Shown here: in pieces, positions 1 to 7,747 of the stretch
How the letters are laid out: every line of letters starts with the position of its first letter
How positions within the stretch are numbered: position 1 is the first letter of the stretch
NCBI GenBank assembly: GCA_945983015.1
Contig: CAMFSN010000002.1
Span: 1-39,572, forward strand
From: an uncultured Bacteroidales bacterium
GTDB lineage: Bacteria; Bacteroidota; Bacteroidia; Bacteroidales; UBA932
DNA length: 39,572 nt
Reading direction: 5' to 3'
Position numbers and translations under genes: made by a program
Notes under the pieces: model-generated
Seen by the model: the letters and a program-made list of their open reading frames with translations, nothing else
What the model was told of the DNA's origin: nothing
Database searches by the model: none

Positions 1-50
1 TCAGCGGTAATCTGATCGTTGAACGCTTTCTGAAGATTTTCTGAAATCAT
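1..50 (-). CDS. Ferritin, N-terminal fragment cut by the window edge
   Basis: Reading the minus strand from the ATG at 50 gives MISENLQKAFNDQITA before the window ends. This matches the highly conserved N-terminus of bacterial non-haem ferritins (the FtnA type usually begins MISEKLQNAINEQI). Ferritins form 24-subunit cytoplasmic shells that oxidise Fe(II) at a di-iron centre and store it. Only 16 full codons are visible, so the metal ligands and the family call cannot be tested here. The gene is divergent from the TPR-like gene at 243. The 192-bp space between them contains the 8-bp palindrome ACAATTGT (118-125), but I see no clear TAnnTTTG box on the ferritin strand. Confidence 0.72.
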   Translation of the reverse strand, partial: MISENLQKAFNDQITA

Positions 51-173
51 AGTATAAATAATTAAATGTTCAATTTTGTCAGCGGCTTACTGATGCTGCA
101 ATGAATGTGCCAATGGAACAATTGTCAATTATACAAATTCTTCGAAAATGCAGTACTATTTATAAAATAGATT

Positions 174-181
174 TATATTTG
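174..181 (+). promoter_or_regulatory. Candidate -7 box (TATATTTG) for the 243 gene
   Basis: TATATTTG fits the Bacteroidetes sigma-ABfr -7 consensus TAnnTTTG. It lies about 60 nt before the ATG at 243. No good TTG-type -33 element is visible 19-20 nt upstream, so the call is tentative. Confidence 0.4.
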
Positions 182-242
182 TAGATGGCCGGATGTGGAT
201 GGAGTGAGCCTATAGGTATACTGAAATTCAAATCTTATATAT

Positions 243-2114
243 ATGAACGATAGCATACACGAGTTGATCTGCGAATTTAAATCAGCAGAAGCATTCTGGG
301 CAGCGGCAAAAAACGTACTTACAGATAAGTATAGCCAGAAGATGTTCCTAAATATAGCAAACCAGAGAAACCACATCGTCCATCTGCTGAAGGATATAGA
401 TAAGATACAGGAATTGGCAGAAAAGGGCAATCCCTATATGCAGTATGCCCTCGCACGGCTACACGAGACTCTCGCACTGGAGGCCAATTCGAACGAAATC
501 TGCGAAAAAAACTACGAAGCCGCACTGCAGGCCGGAATAGCTGATGCCGGAGCTCAATTGGCATTTATGTATAGGGATGCTGACCTGGGGGAAGTGGATA
601 TAAGGCGATTCAGAAGCCTTATGGATCAAGCACTTGAAAATGATAGCACGAGAGCGGTGCAATTCCGCCTGCACGAGACGATATTCGGCTCGGACTACGT
701 GGATGCAGATGAGGAAAAGGCGATTGGCCTATTGGATGAATATCTGAAGAATACGCCAGAAGAAGAGGATCCTTACTACTTCCGCCTGAGGGCTGTAGCT
801 AAAGAAAGGCTCGGGAGGAAGGCAGAGGCGGAAGAGGACTATAAAAAGGCGATAGAGCTGGGAGACAGCGAATCCTTTTTCCTGCTCGCATCTTTGAAAT
901 GCTGCGACGATCAAGGCAATGTCGTGGATATGGAGACCTTTATGGAGCTGATGGAAAAAGGTCAGGAGGCGGGTGCGCCTTCAGCTTATTTGGAAACAGC
1001 TTGTCTGATGACAAGTGAGTATTACGAAGGTATGGACGAGGAGACGAGGACACAGGTGAGAGATATTCTGAAAGAGGATTTGGCCCTGGGTGCAAGTTTG
1101 GGTGAAAGCTATGCCGCCTACTTTATGGGCTCCTATTTTGAGAATGGGGATTATGGCTTTGAACAGGACTTCGGACAAGCCTGGCAATGGTACTCAAAAG
1201 GGGCACTTCTTAGAAACAGCAGTTGCTATCAATCTCTGAGCAGGATGGTTCTTGAGGATAAAACTGCTCCGGAACGCTACGACGAGGCTTTTGGCTACGA
1301 ATGTGCCTATAGGGCTTATGCTTTGAAGGCTGATACTCTCGACATTATAATCAGCGGCTATAAAAAAGGATTTCTGACTCATCACGCTGCGGTGATAGAA
1401 GAGTTCTATCTTCCTATTTATGAATCACTTACAGCTGACAAGGATGAGCCAGAGATAGAAGAGGATTGCTTCAGCGAGTATGACGACCCCGACATCGTGG
1501 TGGCGGAGTACAAAAATGAATCTGAAGATAATCTGGAAGAATTGGAAAATATCTGCCGAAGCTGTCTGGAGCAGGCCCAAGAGGCTATGCAGGAATATAC
1601 GGCCCCTTGGAAGATAGGAGAATTGGCCCGAGAATATGCCGATGCCGCAGATAGGCTGAAAGAATATGAACATCTACTGAATACTCTCTACAGTCTGAAC
1701 GACAAGATGCTGGATCTGATCTGTGACCACCCTCGACTAAAACTCAGGCTCAGCCGTATACAGCTGGAAGTACTTGGCTGGATAGAGGCTAAAAGCGGAC
1801 ACGATCTGTCTATCAGGGAGGATTTGGAGAATGAGGCGAGGGAGCTTGAGAGATGCATAGAATTGGCAGACCAGAACCGCCTCGACGAGATTCCACAAAA
1901 GGACTTGCTGAAAAGAGATCCGGTAGAGTGGACCAAGCATTGGGAACAGGTCATAGACAGGGCAGACCAAATGGCCTATGAGAAGCTCAGCGACATCCCT
2001 CACGGAATGGGCTGGTGCTTTGCTTTCTGGAGTGAGAGAAAAGCCGCCCTGAGAAAACTAGGCATAGATTGGAAAGACCCTCACCAGATGAATCCTGGGG
2101 TGATTTTCGACTAA
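243..2114 (+). CDS. Sel1/TPR-like repeat protein of unknown function
   Basis: This 623-residue soluble protein has no signal peptide. It is built of short helical repeats resembling Sel1/TPR units. Examples are the stretch around residues 62-75 (NPYMQYALARLHE), the AGAQLAFMYRDA region near 100, a TPR-like EEDYKKAIELGDSESFFLL near 197-215, and GESYAAYFMGSYFENGDYG near 290-308 followed by a Sel1-like QAWQWYSKGALL. Such repeats are protein-protein interaction scaffolds. The C-terminal third (from about 430) is acidic and looks helical or coiled, and I recognise no catalytic motif. The ATG at 243 is the first in frame and leaves a roughly 60-nt leader after the -7 box. The downstream hydrolase starts 50 nt later in the same direction. 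The specific role is unknown. Confidence 0.7.
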   Translation: MNDSIHELICEFKSAEAFWAAAKNVLTDKYSQKMFLNIANQRNHIVHLLKDIDKIQELAEKGNPYMQYALARLHETLALEANSNEICEKNYEAALQAGIADAGAQLAFMYRDADLGEVDIRRFRSLMDQALENDSTRAVQFRLHETIFGSDYVDADEEKAIGLLDEYLKNTPEEEDPYYFRLRAVAKERLGRKAEAEEDYKKAIELGDSESFFLLASLKCCDDQGNVVDMETFMELMEKGQEAGAPSAYLETACLMTSEYYEGMDEETRTQVRDILKEDLALGASLGESYAAYFMGSYFENGDYGFEQDFGQAWQWYSKGALLRNSSCYQSLSRMVLEDKTAPERYDEAFGYECAYRAYALKADTLDIIISGYKKGFLTHHAAVIEEFYLPIYESLTADKDEPEIEEDCFSEYDDPDIVVAEYKNESEDNLEELENICRSCLEQAQEAMQEYTAPWKIGELAREYADAADRLKEYEHLLNTLYSLNDKMLDLICDHPRLKLRLSRIQLEVLGWIEAKSGHDLSIREDLENEARELERCIELADQNRLDEIPQKDLLKRDPVEWTKHWEQVIDRADQMAYEKLSDIPHGMGWCFAFWSERKAALRKLGIDWKDPHQMNPGVIFD

Positions 2115-2164
2115 AATTTCAGCTTTACTTTGTACAAGGAAATTATAAATAATAACACTCGATT

Positions 2165-3121
2165 ATGAAAAAATCTGTTAAAATCACTTTGATAGTGGCA
2201 GCTGTCCTTCTGGGACTCGTGCTAGTGGTCGCAATAGGCGGCGGACTCTATATGGTGGGCTATGCCCTGGATAGGGACGAGGTCGAAGCTGACAAGCTGG
2301 AAGAGAGAGAAAAAGCTGAACGCAAATGCCCTGGAATCCTCTCCTGGTGGGATACCCTCGAAGCAGAAGGCATCCTGAAGGACACCACTATGATAACTGC
2401 AGACGGCAGAAAACTCTACGCCCAGTATGCCGCAGCGAAAGAGCCTTCCACAAAGACCGCCATACTGCTGCACGGATACAAGAACAATCCGGTAACTATG
2501 GCAGTGTATGCCAAGATGTATCGAGACTCCCTGGGCTACAACGTCTTCATTCCGGCCATGCCTTCTCACGGCTTGAGCGAGGGCAAAGCCATACAGATGG
2601 GATGGAAGGACAGACTTGACATACTCTCCTGGATACCAGTGGCACACGAGCTATTCCAGGACGAAGCTCAGGTGGTTCACGGAATGTCTATGGGAGCAGC
2701 TTGCACGATGATGATAAGCGGAGAAGAGACTCCGGATTATGTTAAGGCTTTCATCGAGGATGCCGGCTATACCGATGTCTGGAATATGTTCGCCGACCAG
2801 CTTAAGGAATTGTTCGGACTTCCTCCTTTCCCTGTGCTTTACGGAGCCAGCTTCATCTGCCAGCTGAAATACGGCTGGTCCTTCCGCGAGGCTTCTGCAG
2901 TAAAACAGGTAGCAAAGAGCAGCAAGCCTATGTTATTCATCCACGGCGGAGCTGACGACTTCGTGCCTACCTATATGCTATACCCTTGCTATGAGGCTAA
3001 GACTCAAGGCTATAAGGAGATATGGGAAGCCCCTGGTTCTGCCCACGTATATTCTATCATCGATCACCCTCAGGAGTATCAGAACAGAGTAAGGGCCTTC
3101 CTCGAAAAGGCAGGAGTCTAG
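2165..3121 (+). CDS. Membrane-anchored alpha/beta hydrolase
   Basis: This 318-residue protein has an N-terminal membrane segment (about residues 7-30, Val/Leu/Ile/Gly rich) that probably anchors it facing the periplasm. The rest is an alpha/beta-hydrolase fold. Visible motifs are the LLHGYKNNP oxyanion-loop strand near 100, the nucleophile elbow GMSMG (GxSxG, about 174-178), an acid loop GGADDFVP near 261, and a GSAHVYS catalytic His near 293. This is the usual Ser-Asp-His triad order. Relatives are annotated as esterases, lipases or peptidases, and the substrate cannot be read from the sequence. A poor -7 match (TTACTTTG, 2125-2132) precedes it. Its stop codon overlaps that of the convergent aldose-epimerase-like gene by 4 nt (CTAG). 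Confidence 0.85.
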   Translation: MKKSVKITLIVAAVLLGLVLVVAIGGGLYMVGYALDRDEVEADKLEEREKAERKCPGILSWWDTLEAEGILKDTTMITADGRKLYAQYAAAKEPSTKTAILLHGYKNNPVTMAVYAKMYRDSLGYNVFIPAMPSHGLSEGKAIQMGWKDRLDILSWIPVAHELFQDEAQVVHGMSMGAACTMMISGEETPDYVKAFIEDAGYTDVWNMFADQLKELFGLPPFPVLYGASFICQLKYGWSFREASAVKQVAKSSKPMLFIHGGADDFVPTYMLYPCYEAKTQGYKEIWEAPGSAHVYSIIDHPQEYQNRVRAFLEKAGV

Positions 3122-3993
3122 TATATCTCTATAGTATAAGAAGCTTCAAAGCTTTGATGGGCAGGGAGGGCATTGACCCAGTCTCTGCCCTTATAGTCTC
3201 CAGTGTAGCCTACGCTATCGCATCTTCCATACCAAGGCTCAATGCAGATAAATGGAGCATTTTTCCCTGGAGGAGACCACAGGCCCACTACTGGGGCATT
3301 AAATTTCAAGCCTAGCAAAGGCCTCTTTTCCTTATCCAGCAGTGTCACCTCCTTAAGCTGAGAATCTTGAAGGATGAGAGTGTCCACCTCGTCGAAACTG
3401 TCCCTGGATAAAGGCAGCAAACCTTCTTCATCCAATTCCAGAGGATAGCGTTTCAGAGCATCTACGCAGCCCTTTTGAGCTATCCTGACACATTCCAATC
3501 CCTCCTTTTTATCGAAGGCGAAATAGCCCCTCTCCTTCTGCGCGGCATCGAAATGCGGGTAGAAAAAGGCCGGATGAGCCCCTATCTGAAAATAAATCTC
3601 CTTATCAGAGGGGTTTTCCACCTTCCAGCCCACTTCTATGCAGGAGTCCTTAAGGGTATAGCTGATATCCAGCACAAAAGGATAGGGAAAACACTTGAGA
3701 GTCCTCTCATCTGAACATAGCCTGAAACAGATACTGTCAGAACTCTGTGAGAGCAAACTGAATACGCTGTCCCTTGCAAAACCGTGCTGACTCATAGCAT
3801 AACTCTTTCCTTCCACTCTAAACTCTCCTTCCCAGAGACTTCCCACTATAGGGAAAAGCACCGGAGAATGTCTCTTCCAGAACAAAGGGTCAGCCTGCCA
3901 GAGATATTCGATGCCATTTTTCCGGATGCTGCACAACTCAGCTCCTTCCGGCTTTACTCTAAGCTGAACATACTGATTCTCAAGACTGTACAT
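3118..3993 (-). CDS. Aldose 1-epimerase family protein (LacX-like)
   Basis: This 291-residue cytoplasmic protein belongs to the galactose-mutarotase-like superfamily (beta-sandwich), which interconverts alpha and beta anomers of sugars or hexose phosphates. It begins with the LacX-like pattern in which KPEGAEL is followed by EYLWQADPLFWKRHSPVLFP. It then carries the catalytic-site patterns MSQHGFARD (about 67-75), GAHPAFFYP (about 148-156) and a C-terminal PFICIEPWYG (about 260-269) holding the conserved Glu. Length is normal for the LacX/YeaD branch. It is the last gene of the minus-strand operon, and its ATG at 3993 overlaps the end of the SDR gene by 14 nt. Why a sugar epimerase is coupled to steroid-reductase-like genes is not clear from the sequence. 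Confidence 0.86.
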   Translation of the reverse strand: MYSLENQYVQLRVKPEGAELCSIRKNGIEYLWQADPLFWKRHSPVLFPIVGSLWEGEFRVEGKSYAMSQHGFARDSVFSLLSQSSDSICFRLCSDERTLKCFPYPFVLDISYTLKDSCIEVGWKVENPSDKEIYFQIGAHPAFFYPHFDAAQKERGYFAFDKKEGLECVRIAQKGCVDALKRYPLELDEEGLLPLSRDSFDEVDTLILQDSQLKEVTLLDKEKRPLLGLKFNAPVVGLWSPPGKNAPFICIEPWYGRCDSVGYTGDYKGRDWVNALPAHQSFEASYTIEIY

Positions 3994-4789
3994 ATTCTTT
4001 CTTTCCTTTGGTTTTCTTCCAGATATATCTTATGAGGGCATCAGGGGCCAGTTTAAGCAGAACTGGCAGATAATAGCACATAAATGCCGGATAGCAGATT
4101 TTCCGTCCTCTCCACATACTTCTCAGAGCCCTCTTAGCAGTCTTTGAAGGCTTCTGGATAAAATGTATGTCCGTTCCGAATTTCAACAGCTTCTCGTTCA
4201 GCCCATAAAGGGTGGTGGACACCGCGGCAGGGCATACTGCACAAAGCTTTACTCCGCTGCCTTTCAATTCATTATGCAGGGCTTTGCTGAAAGTCTTCAA
4301 AAAGGCCTTGCTCGCCGCATAACAGTCCAGCCCAGGCACCGGCAGATGGGCCGCGATGGAAGCCACGTTCAAAATATAGCCGCAACCCCGCCTCTTCATA
4401 TCCTCGGCGAAGAGAGTGCAGAGCCTCAGCGGGGTATAGTTATGCAGAATCAGCATCCTTTTCGCCTCTTCCAGCCTGTCCGGCGTCAGCGGCTCGTAAA
4501 AAAACATTCCGGCATTGTTCACCAGGATATCCACTTCGAAGCCCTTTTCCTTACAGTAAGCGTATAGTCTATCCGCCGAGTCCTCGTATGCCAAGTCCAT
4601 CTCTAGTGCCTGCACTTGACCCCCAGCTCTGAGCAGCTCCTGCTGCGCTTTCGGGAGCTTTTCGCTATCGTTACTGACTATCAGCACATTACATCCAGCC
4701 CCCGCGAGGAGTCTGGCTATCTCCAGGCCAATCCCCGAGCTTCCTCCAGTAACCAGCGCATTCGGACTGTGTGCTATCTTCCTGCGCAT
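3980..4789 (-). CDS. Short-chain dehydrogenase/reductase (candidate hydroxysteroid dehydrogenase)
   Basis: This is a classical SDR of 269 residues that oxidises or reduces a hydroxyl/keto group with NAD(P)(H). The N-terminal nucleotide-binding motif is TGGSSGIG (about 14-21). It is followed by NNAG near 92, the catalytic Ser in LNVASIAA near 145 and the YAASK Tyr/Lys pair near 158-162. The C-terminal extension (PAFMCYYLPVLLKLAPDALIRYI) is hydrophobic and may associate with the membrane, as in some hydroxysteroid dehydrogenases. I chose the ATG at 4789 because residues just before the Rossmann strand start there; a longer reading from 4846 adds 19 unconserved residues inside the upstream gene. 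It overlaps the OYE gene by 16 nt, implying translational coupling. A hydroxysteroid-dehydrogenase role is inferred from the operon; the fold alone fits many substrates. Confidence 0.85.
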   Translation of the reverse strand: MRRKIAHSPNALVTGGSSGIGLEIARLLAGAGCNVLIVSNDSEKLPKAQQELLRAGGQVQALEMDLAYEDSADRLYAYCKEKGFEVDILVNNAGMFFYEPLTPDRLEEAKRMLILHNYTPLRLCTLFAEDMKRRGCGYILNVASIAAHLPVPGLDCYAASKAFLKTFSKALHNELKGSGVKLCAVCPAAVSTTLYGLNEKLLKFGTDIHFIQKPSKTAKRALRSMWRGRKICYPAFMCYYLPVLLKLAPDALIRYIWKKTKGKKEYVQS

Positions 4790-6012
4790 TTCTCTTCTGC
4801 TTTTTCCACTTCCTTTGCCAATTTCGCCGGCAAATTCTCCACACACCTATGGCACCTCATCTCGAGGGTGTACATCCTTCCTATGCAATAGTTCGAGTGT
4901 CCGCAAGTGCTGCATTCACACTCCCCGCTTCGCATCTTGTTCACGAAATCCGTGTCGTGAACCAGGGCCCTTGCCACCTGCACTGCCACAAATCCGCTGT
5001 CCAGCACTTTCTCGATTCCCTGCTTGGACACCATTCCTCCCACATAGATAAGCGGCATCTTCAAGGCCTTTCTAAACTCCAGCGCGTCCTCCAGGAAATA
5101 AGCCTCCTTGTAGGGTACGCTCGGAATCATCTTCCTGCCTGCCACTGCCAGTCCCGCCTTCAGCCACCAGAAGGACTTCATATCCATATAGTAGGCCAAT
5201 GTCTTTAGCGGCATTGAGCCTCTCATCACTTCCATCGGAGCCTTGCTTACGAAGCCCGCCGAGAGCACCAGGGCATCCACACCCAGCCTTTCCAGTTCCT
5301 TTGCGACCTCCAGACATTCCGCCCTCTGCATTCCCTTCTTAAATCCGTCGTGCATGTTCATCTTTACGATGATGCCCATATCGGCAGGGGCCACTTCCTT
5401 TACTTTGTTGATAACCAGACGCATAAAGCGCATCCTATTCTCCAGGCTGCCACCCCAGCGATCCTTTCTGTGATTAGTGTATGGAGAAAGGAATTGGCTT
5501 ATCAGATAACCGTGTCCCGCGTGAATCTCCACGCAGTCGAAACCGGCCTCGTGGGCGAGCAGCACTGCTTTCCCGAAGTCTTCCACGATCTGCAGAATCT
5601 CCTCCTCCTTAAGGCCACGCACGAAGGTCGGGGAATAGAGGTTAAAGCCTCCTGAAGCTCCCACGGGAGTGCAGCCGCAGGTAGATCTGTGAGTCATATT
5701 ACCGCAGTGTCCGAGCTGTATGGAAGCCTTTGCCCCTTCGGCGTGTACGGCATCTGTGAGTTTTTTCAAATCGGGAACTATCTCAGGACGCATCCATAGC
5801 TGGCCTTTGAAGGAGAGTCCGCTCTGGCTGACTGCGGCATAGGCCACAGTGGTCATACCGACTCCGCCTCTCGCTACGGCAGTGTGATAGTTGAAAAGGT
5901 CTTGGGAAGGGCTGTTGTTATAAGCCATATTCTCAAAGGCCGCTGAACGGATTACCCTGTTTCTAATAGTTACAGGGCCTATCTGACAAGGGGTGAAAAT
6001 CTTTGATTCCAT
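4774..6012 (-). CDS. Old Yellow Enzyme-family NADH:flavin oxidoreductase
   Basis: This 412-residue FMN-dependent ene-reductase has an OYE TIM barrel. It has the N-terminal IGPVTIRNRVIRSA strand, QLGHCG near 100, the substrate/FMN loop EIHAGHGYLISQFLSP near 162-177 and DRWGGSLENRMRF near 183-195. The phosphate-binding YVGGMVS region lies near 320. The C-terminal tail has a Cys cluster (CECSTCGHSNYC, with a further C near 385-390) resembling the Fe-S ligands of the 2,4-dienoyl-CoA reductase/BaiCD branch. The flavoprotein and NADH-binding extension of full-length BaiCD-type enzymes (about 640-670 residues) is absent. It starts 1 nt after the stop of the upstream SRD5A-like gene. In gut bacteria this family includes enzymes reducing the delta-4 double bond of 3-oxo-steroids, so a steroid/bile-acid 5-beta-reductase role is plausible but inferred. 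Confidence 0.85.
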   Translation of the reverse strand: MESKIFTPCQIGPVTIRNRVIRSAAFENMAYNNSPSQDLFNYHTAVARGGVGMTTVAYAAVSQSGLSFKGQLWMRPEIVPDLKKLTDAVHAEGAKASIQLGHCGNMTHRSTCGCTPVGASGGFNLYSPTFVRGLKEEEILQIVEDFGKAVLLAHEAGFDCVEIHAGHGYLISQFLSPYTNHRKDRWGGSLENRMRFMRLVINKVKEVAPADMGIIVKMNMHDGFKKGMQRAECLEVAKELERLGVDALVLSAGFVSKAPMEVMRGSMPLKTLAYYMDMKSFWWLKAGLAVAGRKMIPSVPYKEAYFLEDALEFRKALKMPLIYVGGMVSKQGIEKVLDSGFVAVQVARALVHDTDFVNKMRSGECECSTCGHSNYCIGRMYTLEMRCHRCVENLPAKLAKEVEKAEEKCAGR

Positions 6013-6013
6013 T

Positions 6014-6787
6014 TTAGTAGATGAAAGGTATCAGTCGTTTTGTGTGTTTACTGTCAAATTCTTCAGGAAATTCCTCCTGATATCTGTCGTGGATGCGGGC
6101 TGAGCGAGGGCCGAGATTGGCAAAGGTCCAGAGGACGAAGACGGCTCCGGACAAAGACCAGGTCAGGATAGCAAAGCCGGTCCATTCCAGCAGCTCGCCG
6201 AAATAATTGGCAGAGCTGACATAACGGAACATCCCTCCCTTAGGTAGATAGTGGGCAGTGTCCCCAGGCTTGCGGAGATGACGTATAATGTTATCTGACT
6301 GAATGTTAACGAACATTCCAAAGAAGAAAATCAGGCTTCCGCAGATAAAGCGGGGGTCGAGCAGATAACTGTCGGGGTACATCTCGAGGGGAGAAATATA
6401 AAAGATCCAACCCCCTTGCATAAGGGCGTTCAGGGTGTTGAAAACGACTCCCATCAAAATGATGCTGACCGGCATTCGGCTTTTCCCTTTGATAAGGAAG
6501 GGAAAGATGAAGGATCTCTGGAAGTAATGAAGCTCGAAAAGCAGGAGGAATATCAGGCGGCAGAGGCTGTCTTTTCTCTCGGAAAGGAGCCAGAGCAGGA
6601 GCATCGCGATGAAAACCGGAGACTCCATCAGTACCCAGCCCAGCTTGTTATCCAGGGAAGGTCCCCACTTTTTATTATAAAATTTGCCGTAACCGGCATC
6701 GATAAAATGCAGCGCTATGAAAACCACCAGGGCGATAGCGCTCATTATTAGAAGAAACAAATTAAAATTTTGTACAGTAAGAGTCAT
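6014..6787 (-). CDS. SRD5A-type 3-oxo-5-alpha-steroid 4-dehydrogenase homologue
   Basis: This polytopic membrane protein of about 257 residues belongs to the steroid 5-alpha-reductase C-terminal domain family. The last third matches the eukaryotic SRD5A1/2 pattern closely: a LPKGGMFRYVSSANYFGE motif, then LEWTGFAILTW, then a C-terminal stretch with GPRSARIHDRY and a terminal RLIPFIY. These enzymes use NADPH to saturate the delta-4 bond of 3-oxo-steroids to the 5-alpha product; related branches reduce polyprenols or enoyl-CoAs. I start it at the ATG at 6787 (MTLTVQNF), just before the first membrane helix; an upstream ATG at 6835 adds 16 hydrophilic residues. It is first in the operon with the OYE, SDR and epimerase genes. 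The family call is strong; the substrate is inferred. Confidence 0.85.
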   Translation of the reverse strand: MTLTVQNFNLFLLIMSAIALVVFIALHFIDAGYGKFYNKKWGPSLDNKLGWVLMESPVFIAMLLLWLLSERKDSLCRLIFLLLFELHYFQRSFIFPFLIKGKSRMPVSIILMGVVFNTLNALMQGGWIFYISPLEMYPDSYLLDPRFICGSLIFFFGMFVNIQSDNIIRHLRKPGDTAHYLPKGGMFRYVSSANYFGELLEWTGFAILTWSLSGAVFVLWTFANLGPRSARIHDRYQEEFPEEFDSKHTKRLIPFIY

Positions 6788-6883
6788 ATATTCTAAATCC
6801 CACAAATTTAGCAATTCTTTCCGAAAAGCCCACAAGTAAGTCTTGGCAGGTCAAAGCTCCTTTTAAATGAATACGAAAATCAC

Positions 6884-6891
6884 TATTTTTG
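6884..6891 (+). promoter_or_regulatory. -7 box (TATTTTTG) of the GSCFA gene
   Basis: The box fits TAnnTTTG and ends 4 nt before the ATG at 6896, with a T-rich tetramer (6861-6864) at -33 spacing of 19 nt. If used, transcription would begin at or near the start codon, giving a leaderless message. Confidence 0.55.
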
Positions 6892-6895
6892 TGCG

Positions 6896-7747
6896 ATGGT
6901 CAAACTTAGTACTACGGTGGCTGTAGGCAGAAGCTCAAAGCCTATTTCCCTGAAAGACGAAATTGTACTTTTGGGGAGTTGTTTCGTAGATAACATAGCA
7001 GACAAACTTGAAAGTGCAGGCTTTCGGATTACTGCGAATCCCTTCGGTACCATCTACAACCCTGCATCCATAGCCCAGGCAGTGGAACTGCTGGATTCCC
7101 AGAGGCTTTTCACGGCAGAAGACTGCGTAAAGATGGGGGCAGGAGTGGATAAAGTCTGTTCCTTTTACCACCACAGCAGCTTTGCCCGTAAGGAAGAGCA
7201 GGAATTTCTGGACAATGCGAACAAAGAGTTGGAGAGGGCGCGGGAGAATTGGCATAAAGCGAATAAAGTCATAGTCAGCCTGGGCACGGCTATGGTATGG
7301 GAGCACAAGGAAGAGAAAGGAAACAGGCTAGTTAGCAACTGTCTGAAACGCCCTGGCTACGAGTTCGAACATAGGCTCTTAAGCCTGGAAGAAGTGAAGA
7401 GCGCCTTAAGCTCGATAGTGAAAGTTCATCCCGAGAAAGATTTCATATTTACGGTCAGCCCTATTCGGCATTTGGGCGAGGGAGCCCATCAGAATAGCTT
7501 GAGCAAAAGTCTTCTACATCTGGGAGTCGCGGAATTGGGATTGGAGTATTTCCCAGCATATGAAATAGTTCTGGATGAACTGAGAGATTACCGCTTCTTT
7601 GCAGAAGACCTGGTACATCCCAGCAAAACGGCGATAGAAATCATCTGGGAGAGGTTCCTGGACTATGCCGGAGTTCCTGAAGAAAAAATACTCATAGAGC
7701 AGAACGAGAAATCCAGCAAATACCTGAAACATGTCAGAAGAGATTAA
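6896..7747 (+). CDS. GSCFA domain protein
   Basis: This 283-residue cytoplasmic protein carries the namesake motif as LLGSCFVDNIADKL near residues 26-39. NPFGTIYNP (about 47-55) follows, then VSLGTAMVW near 125. FTVSPIRH near 182 and the C-terminal DLVHPSKTA near 242 are also visible. The GSCFA family is regarded as an SGNH/GDSL-like hydrolase relative, with the Ser of GSC and the late D-x-x-H as probable catalytic residues, but its substrate is not established. Length is typical. It ends inside the start of the CPA2 antiporter gene (17-nt overlap), so the two are translationally coupled. Confidence 0.87.
   Translation: MVKLSTTVAVGRSSKPISLKDEIVLLGSCFVDNIADKLESAGFRITANPFGTIYNPASIAQAVELLDSQRLFTAEDCVKMGAGVDKVCSFYHHSSFARKEEQEFLDNANKELERARENWHKANKVIVSLGTAMVWEHKEEKGNRLVSNCLKRPGYEFEHRLLSLEEVKSALSSIVKVHPEKDFIFTVSPIRHLGEGAHQNSLSKSLLHLGVAELGLEYFPAYEIVLDELRDYRFFAEDLVHPSKTAIEIIWERFLDYAGVPEEKILIEQNEKSSKYLKHVRRD

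Noticed and set aside
51..242. Small gene between ferritin and the TPR-like gene
   Set aside because: The minus-strand ORF at 173-430 lies mostly opposite the TPR-like gene; the space is AT rich with promoter-like features and no supported ORF.
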